From: Vermamoeba vermiformis
Taxonomy: Eukaryota; Tubulinea; Echinamoebida
Direction: 5' to 3'
DNA length: 64,000 nt
Assembly: GCA_045837725.1 (NCBI GenBank)
Contig: JBEWZL010000123.1
Coordinates: 389,110 to 453,109, forward strand
Both the position numbers and the translations under genes were made by a program. Shown piece by piece: positions 46,861 through 58,628 of the stretch; positions within the stretch are counted from its first letter, which is position 1, and the number at the start of each line of letters is the position of its first letter. The notes beneath the pieces are model-generated. The model did no database searches. It saw only the letters and a program-made list of their open reading frames with translations, and was not told where the DNA came from.

Positions 46861-49799
46861 ATGGAGATAACAGGCCTTGCGTTGAAAGAAGCTGCGAACG
46901 TAGCTTCTGGCAAAGATCACGATGGTAAACTCATTTCGGCGTTAGCCGAATTTAAGACCAATTTATTATCATTTTACTTGTTCTTTTAACCTCGCAAATA
47001 TCACCTTATTTTATTTTAAAGTGATTAATCAGCTGAACTAACATTTTAATTTCGCTAGAATACGTCGTGTATCGAGACGATGCAATTTCTATTTTAAAGT
47101 AAGTTACAGTAACTTAATATTTATTACGCACTATTTTGTGATTTTCGTCTCACCACATAACTGACTTTCGCAAATCTCAGACACAAAAAACGAAGCAAGC
47201 TTGGTAGCCGAGTTTTATTTTTACGCTTGGCGTTTTTAGTTATCTATATGCTTGCTCTAGCACTGCAGCAAACTCCTGACCGGTACGTGTTTCGAAATCT
47301 AAAAAGTGCGCCAAACTAAGATCTCGCGTTGCTCAGCATTGCAAGCATTGTGAAGCCTGTTAGAGCGAATTGGGATCCTAGTTTTGACGGTATTAACAGT
47401 CCTGTAAGTTTGACAGTTGTCGTTAGCTGACAATTTTACTAACTGCAATTTCTCTGTACAGATCGATTGGTATAACGTAAGTAGGCAGCCCAAAAATTAT
47501 TTAAAATTAATTTCAACAATAGTGGATGAGAGGGACGTTTGCCGGAGTAATTTTTGTGGGCACAGATCCAAGCGGCCAACCGCTGCCTCCGCGAGAGATC
47601 AACTTGGTCGCGCAAGCGAGTAAACTCATGTCTCCTGTTGTCATTGAAAGGAATAACGGAGGAGAGGACAATTGTGATGGTAAATACACTGTTCTGTAGA
47701 AATTTTCAACAACTTTTTCGTAGGTCGGTTTGCGGATGTTTACCCTGAATGTTTCGATGACTCGTTCACAGGTAAAAATATGTTACTTCATGTTTAAATT
47801 TCTAAATATGTCGCTAGAGCTTGATCTTAACGTTGACGAAACGACTTTCAACTCGGTCACGTTCAACGACTCGTTGTTCTTAGTCTCCAGCGATTACAAC
47901 GTGATTATCATCCCCGGCAATGTTTCAGATCCCGTGGCGGTCAATTCAATGATCAGTGATTTGCAAAGTCGAAACTGGATTGATCGAACGACTCGTACTA
48001 TTCGTGTTTCATTCGTGTTGTACAACGGCAACTGGAACGTGTTCATCAGAAACGACTTGGTACGTCCATATAATGTTGCTAAGATCGACTATTAACTCAA
48101 TTCAGACCGTTCTATTCACTACGTCCGGCACTGTGCGAAAAGAAATGTTGATTTCACCTGCCAAATTGGAACTGTACGAAGATCGAGTAGACAAGTTCCG
48201 TGGATTTTTGGAAGTATTTTTGCTTCTCGCTATCATTGGCTTCATGGTGTTTGAAATGCACTTCGTTCCGTTGAAGAGAAAAAAGCCGTTCTGGAGACCC
48301 GAAAATGTTGATAAGATGCTTTGGTTCTTGGTAAGCGTTGATCGTTATTTATGCGTGCTGTTGTGCTAATGTCTATCAGCTCACTCTTTCCTGCGCTGCT
48401 TTGTGGTGCGCTATCATCGGTGTATTCGACGCCGTAGTCTTCGACCCAGCTACTCTGTTGACCGACATTGAAGAAACCAACGGCATTTTCTTGTCGATCA
48501 AGCTGTTCACTGCCTACCGAGTGTTGAGCGCGTTAAGTAAGAGTTTGATTTTATCGTATATCTTCCTTTCTTTTTCTGACTCGTTGACAGATTTGTTGTT
48601 CACCCTCTACTTGACTGTCAAGGACATGCGTCTGTCTACGAACTTGTCTCTTGTGTCGCGCGCTATTAATAGAGTAAGAATAACCTTTCCTGTATTTTTA
48701 GCGCTAACAAGAAGTTTAGGCTGCCGCTGACTTGGTGTTCTTCTTGTTCTTGTTCTTCGTAGTATTTTTCACCTACGCCTTCATCGGCTTTTACTACTTT
48801 GCCGAAGTTGACCCACAATTCAAGACTTACCTCGCTGCGATTGAGTCGCTGTTCCAATGGTTGCTCGGTCAAGTTATTTTTGACACGCTGTACAAAGAGA
48901 GTCCCGGTGTTGGTCACTTGTACTGCTGGGGCTTCGTCATTGTGTTGATTTTCTTGTTGGTAAGTAATTCGATACATTGTATTGTGCGACGTTTTCTCAT
49001 CTCTTGCAGTTCAACATGCTTATCGCTATCATTATCGATGCTTATGGCTTCGAAAAAGAACAAACCGCAAAACTCCGCAAGACCAAGCTTGGTATCATCG
49101 AAGAGTTTAAATCATTGGACGCCAAGCGCAGGAGGAAACAAATTCAGAAGGGCAAGCTCACCACTGATCAAATCTTGGAGCGATTGCAAGCTGAAGATAT
49201 GGAGCTTGAGCGCGTGTTGACGAAATCTGATTTGCAGCAAATCACGTAAGTGTTAGAATCCGTAAAAACAATCGCGAACTCGTTTCTAAGCGTGGTTTTA
49301 GCGACTGGAGCGAGGAGCAAATCAGCGCTTTCTTGAAGAAGTTTGGTGAAAAGAACACTGCTGGCAAGTTGAACCGCGATCAACAACAGTTGATGGAAGA
49401 GTTCGAAAAGCAAATGCAATATCAAATGGCAAAGATGCAGCAGGAAATTTTGGGTGCGTTCCTACACATATTTACCTAAATTTGACGATGAGTGCTAATT
49501 CGATGTAAAACAGCGCAAGTGGCCACGTGGTTGGGCAAGCCCGTTCCTGAAGCGAATATTCGTCCTATGCTCAGCCCGCGAAAGGTCGTTAGTCCGCGCA
49601 ACAATAATGCTTCGCCTGTGACCTTGGACGATAAGTAAGCTGATATGATTTACCGTGTCATAGTAATTAACGCTGTTTTTGTTATTATAGGAACATTCGT
49701 ATGAGTTTGATCAATCCTGTAACCGTCAAGAACCTGCAATCTGAGACTAAACACGACTCTTCAAGCTCTTCGAGCGACAACGAGGCAGACAACGTCTAA
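46861..49799 (+). CDS. pkd2: Polycystin-2-like (TRPP) cation channel
   Basis: A six-helix cation channel. Helix 1 is RVLFLRLAFLVIYMLAL (about 47200-47260), followed by the large extracellular polycystin domain with sequons (NVS, NDS; about 47300-48180). Helices 2-6 follow: FLEVFLLLAIIGFMVFE, LTLSCAALWCAIIG, FLSIKLFTAYRVLSAL, VFFLFLFFVVFFTYAFIG and FNMLIAIIIDAYG. The pore segment is SLFQWLLGQVIFDTL (about 48845-48895), where human PKD2 has LGD in the selectivity filter and this protein has LGQ. The cytosolic tail (about 49050-49799) is a charged coiled coil without a visible EF-hand. About twelve exons. Dictyostelium has a related channel in mechanosensing; the role here is inferred. Confidence 0.87.
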
Positions 49800-49950
49800 A
49801 TTTTTCTTTTTCATACGTTACTTTATTTAAATAAACTAATAAATTTAAGAAAATCTCGAAAGACAGATTCGGTTGGAATTCCATTTTTGACGTATGCCAA
49901 AATACGTGGTTCGTTTGTATATTATTTAAAGTTAACGCGCGATAGCAACA

Positions 49951-52484
49951 ATGGAGTCCGAGGAGAAGAGCGGAACCGAATCTGGCGATCTGCGTTGGGT
50001 ATTGGCCAAACCAGAAGGAGATCTTCCTCCAGTAATGTTCGGACATTCCGCTGTTATTTGGAAAGACTCAATGTATATTTTTGCTGGTTATTCTTTCGGT
50101 TATTGGCGAGATCTCTTTCATTATGATTTAGGTATGCCTCTACAATTTTTAAAAATATAATTACCTTTATCTTTACGTTAAATATTAAATGGCACGACGC
50201 GTGCGAATAATAATTTTCATTTTGAAATTAACGCTCAATTTTAAATTTGATTTGGCTGGAAATTTAATATTGTACAGTAAAAAACGAGTGGAACGATACT
50301 ACAAGAATTAAGAGCGAACTACCTGCGCATTTGGTTGGTCGACAATACCACACAGCGGTCGTTTATGAAGACCAGATGTGGGTTCTGATGGGCGCTGGGC
50401 CCGGACAAGTTTTAAAAGAGTTATTTACGTATAATTTCCGTAAGTTAAATACAGATTAAAGAGATCAAGTATTAATTTTCAAAGGAACTCACGCGTGGTC
50501 ACCCGTCCCAATCAACGACGATTTTCCTCCCATTCGTTATCTTCAATCGGCAGTTGTATATAAAGATGCGATGTGGATATTCGGAGGAAAATTGAACACG
50601 TACAATAACGATTGCGTGAACGACCTACACCGCTTCGATTTCAGTACGTGTCATCAAAGATCTGGCAATTTAAAACCTAACCGTTTCAATATAGAAACAC
50701 TTAAATGGACTGAAATTAAAGTCCCTGATTATCTTCGACCTGCGCAGCGTCGCACACATTCAGCAGTTATTCACAACGATTGCATGTACATATTTTCAGG
50801 CTGGAACGGCGTCGATTATTTCGATGACTTGTGGGAGTTTAATTTCGGTAAGTTAATTGAGACGCGTGATTAATATTAATTCTAATGCAATTCTACAGAA
50901 TTACGTCGCTGGTCCCTTGTACACACGCTCGGAGACAAACCAACGGGTCGTCAGTTGCACACCGGTGTCATGTACGACGGTGAAATGTGGGTGTTTGGCG
51001 GGTACGATTCACATGAATTCTACAACGACTTGTACAAATTCAACTTCGGTAAGATAATGATCAACTGACAATTAATAGCACTAACCTCGGGCAGAAACAT
51101 GCATGTGGACTAAATTCGAACTCGATCACAAACCTGGTCCGAGAAATGCACACTCAGCAGTTGTTTATGAAGGTGCAATGTACATATTAGGAGGAAACAA
51201 CTTCTTTGAGCCTGAGGATTCGCTGTGGAAATTAGGTAAGTAAATTGTTCGATACGGTCTTCGGCTAGGGATTAATGAACTTTAGAATTGCCGCATCGAC
51301 AACGCTTCTCTTTGAACGAACAATTAACAAATGATTTTCATGGATTACTCAACAACCAGCGTATGACGGACATACACTTGACCATCAACGGCAAAGAGTT
51401 TCAATTGCACCGATTTATGTTGTTGGCACGATGTCCGAAATTCCTGCAGCTTGCAGAGTCAGACAAATTGCTGCACTTCGACCTGTTCGTGGGTGAAGAG
51501 GGTGCCGAGTTACTTGAAAACGTGATCGACTTCATTTACACGGATCGACTGTCCGTGTTTCGAAAAGCAAATTGGGAGACATTGTTTGAAGTTTTGGAGT
51601 TTGCTCAAAGCATCAACTTTGACCAGCTTGTGCATGCCTGCGAGTACATGATTTCAGCGCGTGCCCGAGTGGACAACATTAACGAGATCGAAGCTCGTGC
51701 TGCCGGGGCACCCAACTTGTTGGCCTGGTACGTTTACGCGAGTGTTGTCATCCTATTTTATTAATTAACACGATATAGGTGTAAATATTTCAGCGATAGC
51801 ACGGTTGATATGCGTGACCCTGCTCTTCTAGTCCCATTGTTGTTTGAACCGAAAGAACCCTCTGAAGAAGTGCGTTTGACTTACGAGCCAACTCTCGCTA
51901 AAGATATGCTGCGATTATACACTGACCAAGTACAAACCGACTTGACAATAGTAACCCAAGCACGTAGCTTTTCTGTGCATCGAACGGTTCTCCTTGCACG
52001 GTAAGAAAAAGTATAATAACGCTATATTAAGCGGTGCTGACAAATGTAGGTGTCCCTATTTCGAAGGTTTAATGCATTAAGTCAAAACACAGCAGAGAAC
52101 ATTAACCACGATTTGAAAATACCCGAAGAAGATTTTGAAACAATGTTGAAGTTCATCTACTCCTCTGAAGTGCACTTCAAGCCAGAGAGCTTCTTCTCCT
52201 TGATTGCTGAAGCTTCATTTTACATGATTGATTCTGAACAGTTCTACGAAGCATGCTTTGAGCATTTTGAGTCTCATATCTCACTGGAGAATATCTACAA
52301 TTTGTCCAAAATTGCAGCACAATTCCCCGAGATGACCACCGTTAAGAATTGCTTGCTGGAGTTTGTCAAGAAAAATTGGGCAACTGTGAGGCAGCAAATC
52401 AATGATTGGCAGGTTGGTTTACTAGATTCTCTAGATTGGACAAGAGCATTATGGGACTTCAAGAAAATAGAAGATGTAGATTAA
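49951..52484 (+). CDS. Kelch-repeat protein with two BTB domains
   Basis: The N-terminal half has six kelch repeats (about 50030-51240), e.g. HSAVIWKDSMYIFAGY, HSAVIHNDCMYIFSGW, HTGVMYDGEMWVFGGY and HSAVVYEGAMYILGG, a full beta-propeller. Two BTB domains follow: TDIHLTINGKEFQLHRFMLL (about 51368-51430) and TDLTIVTQARSFSVHRTVLL (about 51937-52000). Such proteins link substrates to Cul3 ubiquitin ligases or form scaffolds; the LZTR1 type has the same kelch-BTB-BTB order. About ten exons. Just after RCPYFEG (about 52070) the frame shifts by one at a TTT run; one more T would continue it into the rest of the second BTB. This is probably an assembly error. Confidence 0.82.
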
Positions 52485-52559
52485 TAAACGTAAAATCACT
52501 TACTGGTGTTACAGATTTTACTAATACTTAAAAAAAGTGACATTTGCCTGACCTGTTTT

Positions 52560-53960
52560 TCTTAATTATTCACCATGGAAGATTGGCAAAATACACTTTC
52601 TTGGTGGGATACCAAATCCATTTGATGTGGATGGGGCCATGCTCAATCACATCAACAAAATGGACACAAACACCCTGCAAGAATAAATTTCTGTCTTATT
52701 GACAGTAAGTTATATCAGGCAGTCAAATTCACTGAGATCACAAAAGAATTGCTGAAGCCTGCAAATGAGATTGGCAACAACCTGAAGTTGGGAATTGACT
52801 TTGCACTAAAGAAAGTCAAAAACAAAAAGTGGGTTCCGTTGGTAAAGTAAGTAATCCGATCAATAGGTGTGTTTCAATTTGTAACTTATTTTTTGAAGAG
52901 TGTCAGAGAAAGAAGGCTCACTGGTTTGGTATGAAGACAGATGTAAGCGATCACATCTGCCTGTGTGATTTGTGTCAAAGAACACAAACTGAATATACAG
53001 TGGCCCCACTTGAGCATATAATTCCAGAGTATGTCTCAAATTATAGCATATTACTATTTTAATTAATGCTTATAAAATTAACAAGCTTCAATTTTTTAGG
53101 AAACCATTTGTCTGTTGGCAGATTGACTTCACGACAATTGCAGGACATGATGGCTATTTGTTAATTGTAATTGATTGCTTCAGCAAATACATATGGTTCA
53201 AATGGCTTGCAACCAAGGAAGCATCTGGCGTAACTGCATTTTTGCTCTCTATAATTAAGAAAGACGGTGCAAAGCCTCACATCATTCATGCATAATTAGG
53301 TTGGTGCTGAACAAAGTTGGAAAGTGCACATCCATGCACACAAGCAATTGTTTAGCCATCTTGTCTTCCACCTGTGGTTCTCGGATCTGCAACAGTTTGG
53401 CCTCTGCTAATTTGGGCTACCATCGTAAAAGTTAGTACATGAGTCCACTTCCTCATAAATAATGTACTAACATTTTTTTCACACCATAGTTTAATAAAGT
53501 AAGAGCAGCTGTGGACGAGGAATGCTGGTGTAACTCCAATGATGTTGTGATGGACCATGCTGTAAATTTTGGATGCTTTCTTGATTTTCTATGATGAACT
53601 TGTACAGGATCAAAGAAGCTAACCATTGATGAGGTAGGTATTACTTCGTCTCAAATTGACCCCAGATCAAACCCTTGCCAATGCTCAAAAACAAAATGTG
53701 AAGAAACAGTGAATGGAACTATTAAATGATGCTATGAAAATTAATTAAATCTGCCAAGGATCAAAACAAAAGATTTGTCATCCTCAAACTATTAGAATAG
53801 ACAGTGGACACATACCTTGCTAGTCAAACAGAAGAAGCCAAATAAATTTTGTCATGTGGGAAGAATTAAAACTTATCTATTTAATACCCACTTATTTCAT
53901 TTTCCTAGGAGTTAGGGGCATGATTTGAGGATCCACTAAGTTGATGAAAATCTCAAAAAG
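52560..53960 (+). mobile_element. Worn integrase-bearing element (LTR-retrotransposon or Ginger/Polinton kin)
   Basis: A fossil stretch. The parts that can be seen are an HHCC-like zinc region (about 52905-53020) and the start of an integrase core with the WQIDF and DCFSKY words (about 53100-53280). No reverse transcriptase, capsid or terminal repeats were recognised, so the family (Ty3-like, Ginger or Polinton) is open. The element is clearly broken, with several breaks, and the flanks are worn, pointing to an old insertion. Limits are approximate. Confidence 0.6.
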
Positions 53961-54575
53961 TAAAAAAGTTGTCAATTTTTTTGTGAAAATATTGTGCCTT
54001 CAGGTCAATATTAAAGGGATCTAGCAGATTTACCAAAACTTCAAGTTCATCTTCTGCGGTGTGCATCAAGATGCTGCAGCAGTGGTTGACATAACATGTA
54101 CATGTACATTTTACCTTTTGAAATTAAGTAATTTAGTTTGTGATTGAAATGGAGATTGACACAACTCCAACTTGTGAATTGATTTTCAATGCTGTTTGAA
54201 GTGAACCTGGTATTGACTGCTACAGTATTAGAACTCAGCAACGTTTGCGCATGCTCCAATACAAGCATACGCATTTATATAGGGTCTAGGGTTATATATC
54301 ACATTGGGGTTAGCATTTTACAGGGTTAGGGTTATATTCTCCATCCGGATGAATCACCCTAAAAACCTTCTCTTTTTTTACTATTAAAATGCGAATGGGT
54401 TTACTAAATAATGCGCATGAGTTCTCTAATAATGCGCATGAGTTCGCTTAATTAGTACAAAATTGTACCAAGAGTACGTTGAAAAATAAAGTTTATTTTA
54501 CAGTTACAGTACGTTGTACATGAAATTTCTATGTCAATTCCCATTATATGGGATTTGATTCAACTCATTCGCATG
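53961..54575. other. Non-coding, includes telomere-like words
   Basis: AT-rich DNA with no coding frame. Between 54281 and 54336 the words GGGTCTAGGGTTA, GGGGTTAG and GGGTTAGGGTTA resemble degenerate TTAGGG repeats. From about 54387 to 54450 the word AATGCGCATGAGTT occurs twice in near-tandem, apparently a forerunner of the minisatellite that follows. Confidence 0.5.
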
Positions 54576-54979
54576 TAGACATCAGCATGAGGACATTCGC
54601 ATGAAGACATCAGCATGAGAACATTCGCATGCTTCATCCGAATGACTGACACTAATGGGGCATGCGCATGTAAATTAAACATGCAAATGTATTTACTATC
54701 ATGCGAATGCAGTAACGGACTGTCTGCCATGCGAATGTACTCGCTGCCATGCGAATGCGATCACTTGACTGTCATGCGAATGTACCCGCTGCCATGGTGA
54801 TCACTTGACTGTCATGCGAATGCAATCACTGTCATGCGAGTGTAATCACTTGGCTTTCATGCGAATGCGTTGGGTTTCATGCGAATGCATTGGCTGTCAT
54901 GCGAATGGACTAACTCGCTGTCATGCGAATGCACAAGCTGGCTAACATGCGAATGCACTCCTTGGTTGTCATGCGAATG
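54576..54979. repeat. CATGCGAATG minisatellite with inverted head
   Basis: The 10-base word CATGCGAATG occurs eleven times without change between 54700 and 54979, spaced roughly 17-45 bases apart, with variants such as CATGCGAGTG in between. Just to the left, the reverse complement CATTCGCATG occurs three times (54576, 54594, 54622), so orientation switches once. Spacers share words such as GTCATGCGAATG, ATCACTTG and CTCGCTG. The core ATGCGAAT is one base from the octamer ATGCAAAT, which itself occurs once (about 54680). No function is shown. Confidence 0.85.
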
Positions 54980-55576
54980 CTACGAGCAAGTATTAGTCTG
55001 ATGCTTGGCATTGCTCATCATGCTAATGTACTGGGATGCTGAAACAAGTTAAGTCCAGCAGTGCGGAGTGACACGTGTCAAATATCTCACCTTTGCGCGG
55101 TGGCACATTCAAATACTCGTCGCTCAGTCGGCAGCGGAATTAACGCGGAACTTTGGTCTGGTGGTGTCAATCGGCTGTTCTCCAGTCTCGCTCTCCTGTG
55201 CCGTGCTGTCCTCACTCGTGCTATTATTAGCCTCAGTGGCACTCTCCGTCTCTTTCTTCACCACGCGCTTGGGTCGCATGATGAGTGCACGCGTGCAACT
55301 CTGCACCAGGGCACATTTCTCCGCAATCTCCGCACTCGAGATGACGGGTCAAGTACTCGCTGTGCTCGCTCAGCTACGTGCTGCTGTCACTGCGAGTGTA
55401 CTGTGGCCACCACGAGTAGAAATCGTTGCTCGTGCGCATGTGAAGCACCACCAAATAAACTAGAAAAAACAAGTAAATAAGAGTTTGAAGTAAATACATA
55501 CATAATATTTATTAATTGTTTTTGTTTTTTTTTTGAATTTGATATTAAATATATATATAAAATACTCGTGGACAAA
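54980..55576. other. GC-rich spacer, possible coding remnant
   Basis: From about 55050 to 55450 the DNA is clearly richer in G and C than its surroundings and open in several frames on both strands. On the minus strand a segment beginning MRPKRVVKKETESATEA and ending at 55124 looks like a charged nuclear-protein tail, and an alternative frame upstream has several Cys and His. Neither frame can be tied to a gene with a start. It may be a decayed or incompletely spliced gene. Confidence 0.35.
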
Positions 55577-58496
55577 TTACATCGTCTTTTGTCTCTTCTC
55601 CTCTCGCTCTTGTTCGAGAAGTTTTGCCAAGGAGAACGTAGTAATCTTTCTCTTCTTCTCGGGGTTGGCAGCGCCGGCGGGTGCATTGTTAGACGGAGTA
55701 CTACCATCGTTGTTGACCATGACAGGAACAGGCTTGTTGTACGAAACCTTCGGAACAGGCACCGGTGTAGGTGATGGCATCACTGGCACAGGCAAGGGGA
55801 CTTTTTGCTCTCGTTGTCCTAGTATGACCTTTGGACGACAGTACTTGACGACGGTGTTGGGCTTAGGTTTGCTTGGTTTCGGAGTCATGCGAGCACTCTC
55901 GATGGACGTAGTTCTCCGGCTACAGTCACCGTACACAAGCTTACGGGATGGCCCTGGCTTCAAGTTCGTGTTTGCGCCAGTTCGCATGTTGGTGTTTGCG
56001 TCGGTTTTCAGGTTGGTATTTGTGCTTGTGTCCTTGTTCGTTTCCCATTCAGGTGGAGCATTCAAATCCAAAGGAGGCGTTGAGGGCGCGTTCGAATCCT
56101 CAGCAACAATCGAGTTGATCGTATGGGTAGGAGAGTCAGACGAAGAAAGTGAACTGTGAGCAGCGTGGTAAGAATCAGACTCAAGAGCATCATCAGAATC
56201 AGAGACGATATGAGAAGATTCGATGGACTCGCACTCGGCATCACTCTCGTCGCTGTCCTCGCTGGCCTCACTTTCTTCGCTTTCTTCGCTTTCTTCGCTT
56301 TCTTCACTCTTGTCATCACTTTGGTCCTCGTCGCTCTTGTCGTCATCACCGGAATTAGCGCCAGAACCTCCTGATTTGCCTCCCGAGCTGGATCCATCAG
56401 CAGAGTCGCGTGAGCTGTCATCATTGCTCTCCTTCGAATCAGATGAAAAACCAGAAGACAGCTCCATAGAGCTGCTGTCAAGGCTGGACTTTTTTGTCGA
56501 GTAGCAACCTCCGATTGTAGCCCAGTACGTGTTGACGAGTGACATGAACGCAAGTAGCTTGGGCCCAGGCAAAGTTTGCTTGGTGCCATCTTTGAACAAG
56601 ACTTCGAAGCAAACGGACTGTCTCTTGCCAACGAACTTGTGACCAACGATTCGGTCAATACTGTCTGCAAAGTCGTCATGAGTCTTGTCGTAGCGCTTCT
56701 CAAACTTGTTGATGACGCTCGCCATGGCCTCGGAAGGAGCTATTCCAACCGTCTCGTTGACCTCCTTCAGCGTCTTTTCGTTGACACCAGCACGTTGAAC
56801 TCTGTCGTAGTGCGTGCTCATAACGGCAGGTGAAGTATTGATCAGTGCTGCGTGCTTCTCGCTGAAAAACTTCGAGATGCCTTCGGTGTCGTTGTTCAAG
56901 TGATGTTCGGTCAGAAAAGAGACCAGCGCACGACGGAAATAAGCGCAGCTGATCGCTCTTCCTGGGAAGTAACTCGCAACGACATTGCTCACCACCTTCG
57001 AGAGTGTAGTGAAGTCTAAACGAGCGAAGGTTAGCGACAAGATGAGTTTGAAACAATTACTTACTAGGTGCGTTACCGTCTCGATTGACCCACATGGACT
57101 CAACTCCTTCGTTACGAACCAGAGGCAAGTAGTGCTCGAACCAAATTCGCAACGGTACTGCAAACGCTGCAGGCAGCAAGAAGAAATCTGTCTTAGCTCG
57201 CTTGACTTTTTCCGGTGGTGGGAAGAACTTGACAGTGTTTCCCTCAAAGACAATGTTCTAATTAAATAATTAGTAAAGTATTGATTAACGGAGCCGATTT
57301 GTAGTTCGTACCGACACCGTCATTGAAGCCGTGAACTGTCGTCGTTGTCCTCCAAGATACATCATTCCAAGGACGAACAAGTTGCCCATGAAGTTGAACA
57401 TTCCTTGTCGCGACAAAGCTGAACTTTGTCGCTCTTTCGTCAAGAACTTGTCATCCAAGTTGATGTAATACACCAACTTGTCACAGATGTACGCGTTCAA
57501 CTGCCGTAGCTCGTCTTGATGAAGCCACTGCCCAAGTAACATCAGGTTCTCAATCACCATTTTATTCGCGTTAGCCTTGGCTTCGTCTTTCGCTTCTGCA
57601 GGTCAAAATAGTATCAGAATCGTAATCGTACAGAATATGTTCGCAACTTACTTGCACAAGGAGCACGCAGCAAATCCTCCACTGCATCAATCCGTGCCCT
57701 GTAATTGGCAAACTCTTCGAGACCCTATTACAGAATTAGATTACACCCCATGACCACAAGTAGTTACTTACGTGAAGATACTTCAAGAACATTCGAATAA
57801 TCTTCAGGCAATTTGCAATCGTGCTTGCAGACTTGCCCATGGATTCGTACCACCGCGGAAAAGCGGCCGCCACGCGAACGTCCAGTAGATGACGAAGGTC
57901 TACTACGACTGGTTTCACTTCCGTATCGACAAAACGAAAGAAGATGCCAAGCATAGAACGAGTTTCGGCGCCGCGATCAGAGCCTGTGTTGGACAAGTGC
58001 TTCTCTTTCACCTTGAGTTCGTCTGCGGCAGAGGATTTTTTCCTGGTCTTGCGCTCACGTTCGATGTAAGTATCGAACAACTTCGGTACCTTGAAGTACT
58101 TGACCAAGACTTGATCAAGCGAGAGAGCATTAATTCGTAGCGGCTTTCCTGTTCTTGAATCCCCTATTAATAAAGTTAACAAACTTAACCACCGGGACTA
58201 ATTAGTCTTAAACTTACTTTCGGCAACAGCAAACTCCTTAGTTGCTAAGTCTTCAGGTACGTCTTCCATATCAACGACTACAGGAGCGTCGCTATATTGA
58301 AGCAAAGCCTTTTTGACGTTACTGAGGTCAGTGCGAAGCCTTTTAATCTCCGGCGAATCTGCTTAGACTGTAAGATTCGGTTACAGAATTACTGAAAGGC
58401 TTACCATTCATCGTCGCTGTAGACTCTTTTTTCTGATCCGTGTCCTACAAATTGTCAACAAAAATTTTTAAAATTCTGTTGTGTTACCTTCTCCAT
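55577..58496 (-). CDS. Tyrosine recombinase of Crypton-like type with acidic C-terminal region
   Basis: The protein starts MEK at 58496 and spans about eight exons. A helical core-binding region (SASTIANCLKIIRMFLKYLH, about 57770-57830) precedes the catalytic fold. Box I is GGQRRQFTA (about 57330-57355), a Lys-rich strand KVKRAKTD follows, box II is CAYFRRALVSFL (about 56930-56965), and the nucleophile sits in SPAVMSTHYDR with the Tyr codon at 56807-56809. These are the Arg, Arg and Tyr sites of tyrosine recombinases. After the fold comes a Ser/Asp/Glu-rich tract (about 56220-56480), then a basic Pro-rich tail. Cryptons are DNA transposons built on such an enzyme; no reverse transcriptase lies nearby, which argues against DIRS elements. 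The gene reads through without breaks, so it is live or domesticated. Confidence 0.72.
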
Positions 58497-58628
58497 GATT
58501 GCAAAAGATAAAGATTGAAAAAACGCCTACGAAAAAAAAAATTGTTAACCACGCGACTTTTGACGAACTAAAATTTATAAGTCCAAATATAGTACGTTCT
58601 GAAAATAAAATTAAGTAATCTCACAAGC
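58497..58628. promoter_or_regulatory. Short bidirectional promoter region
   Basis: Only 132 bases separate the start codons of the recombinase gene (minus) and the small gene on the plus strand. The tract is AT-rich with a run of A at about 58532-58541. The two genes must share this region for initiation, so joint regulation is likely. Confidence 0.55.

Noticed and set aside
54615-54800. Cys/Met-rich short frame in the CATGCGAATG array
   Set aside because: A by-product of the repeated word; the translation repeats the unit.
55061-55480. Overlapping plus-strand frames of 131 and 139 codons
   Set aside because: Both lack recognisable motifs, overlap each other in the GC-rich island and have no neighbouring exons; kept only as an ambiguous region.
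56062-56703. A 213-codon alternative minus-strand frame rich in Thr, Leu and Lys
   Set aside because: It overlaps the recombinase gene in another frame and only mirrors the repetitive Ser/Asp/Glu tract.
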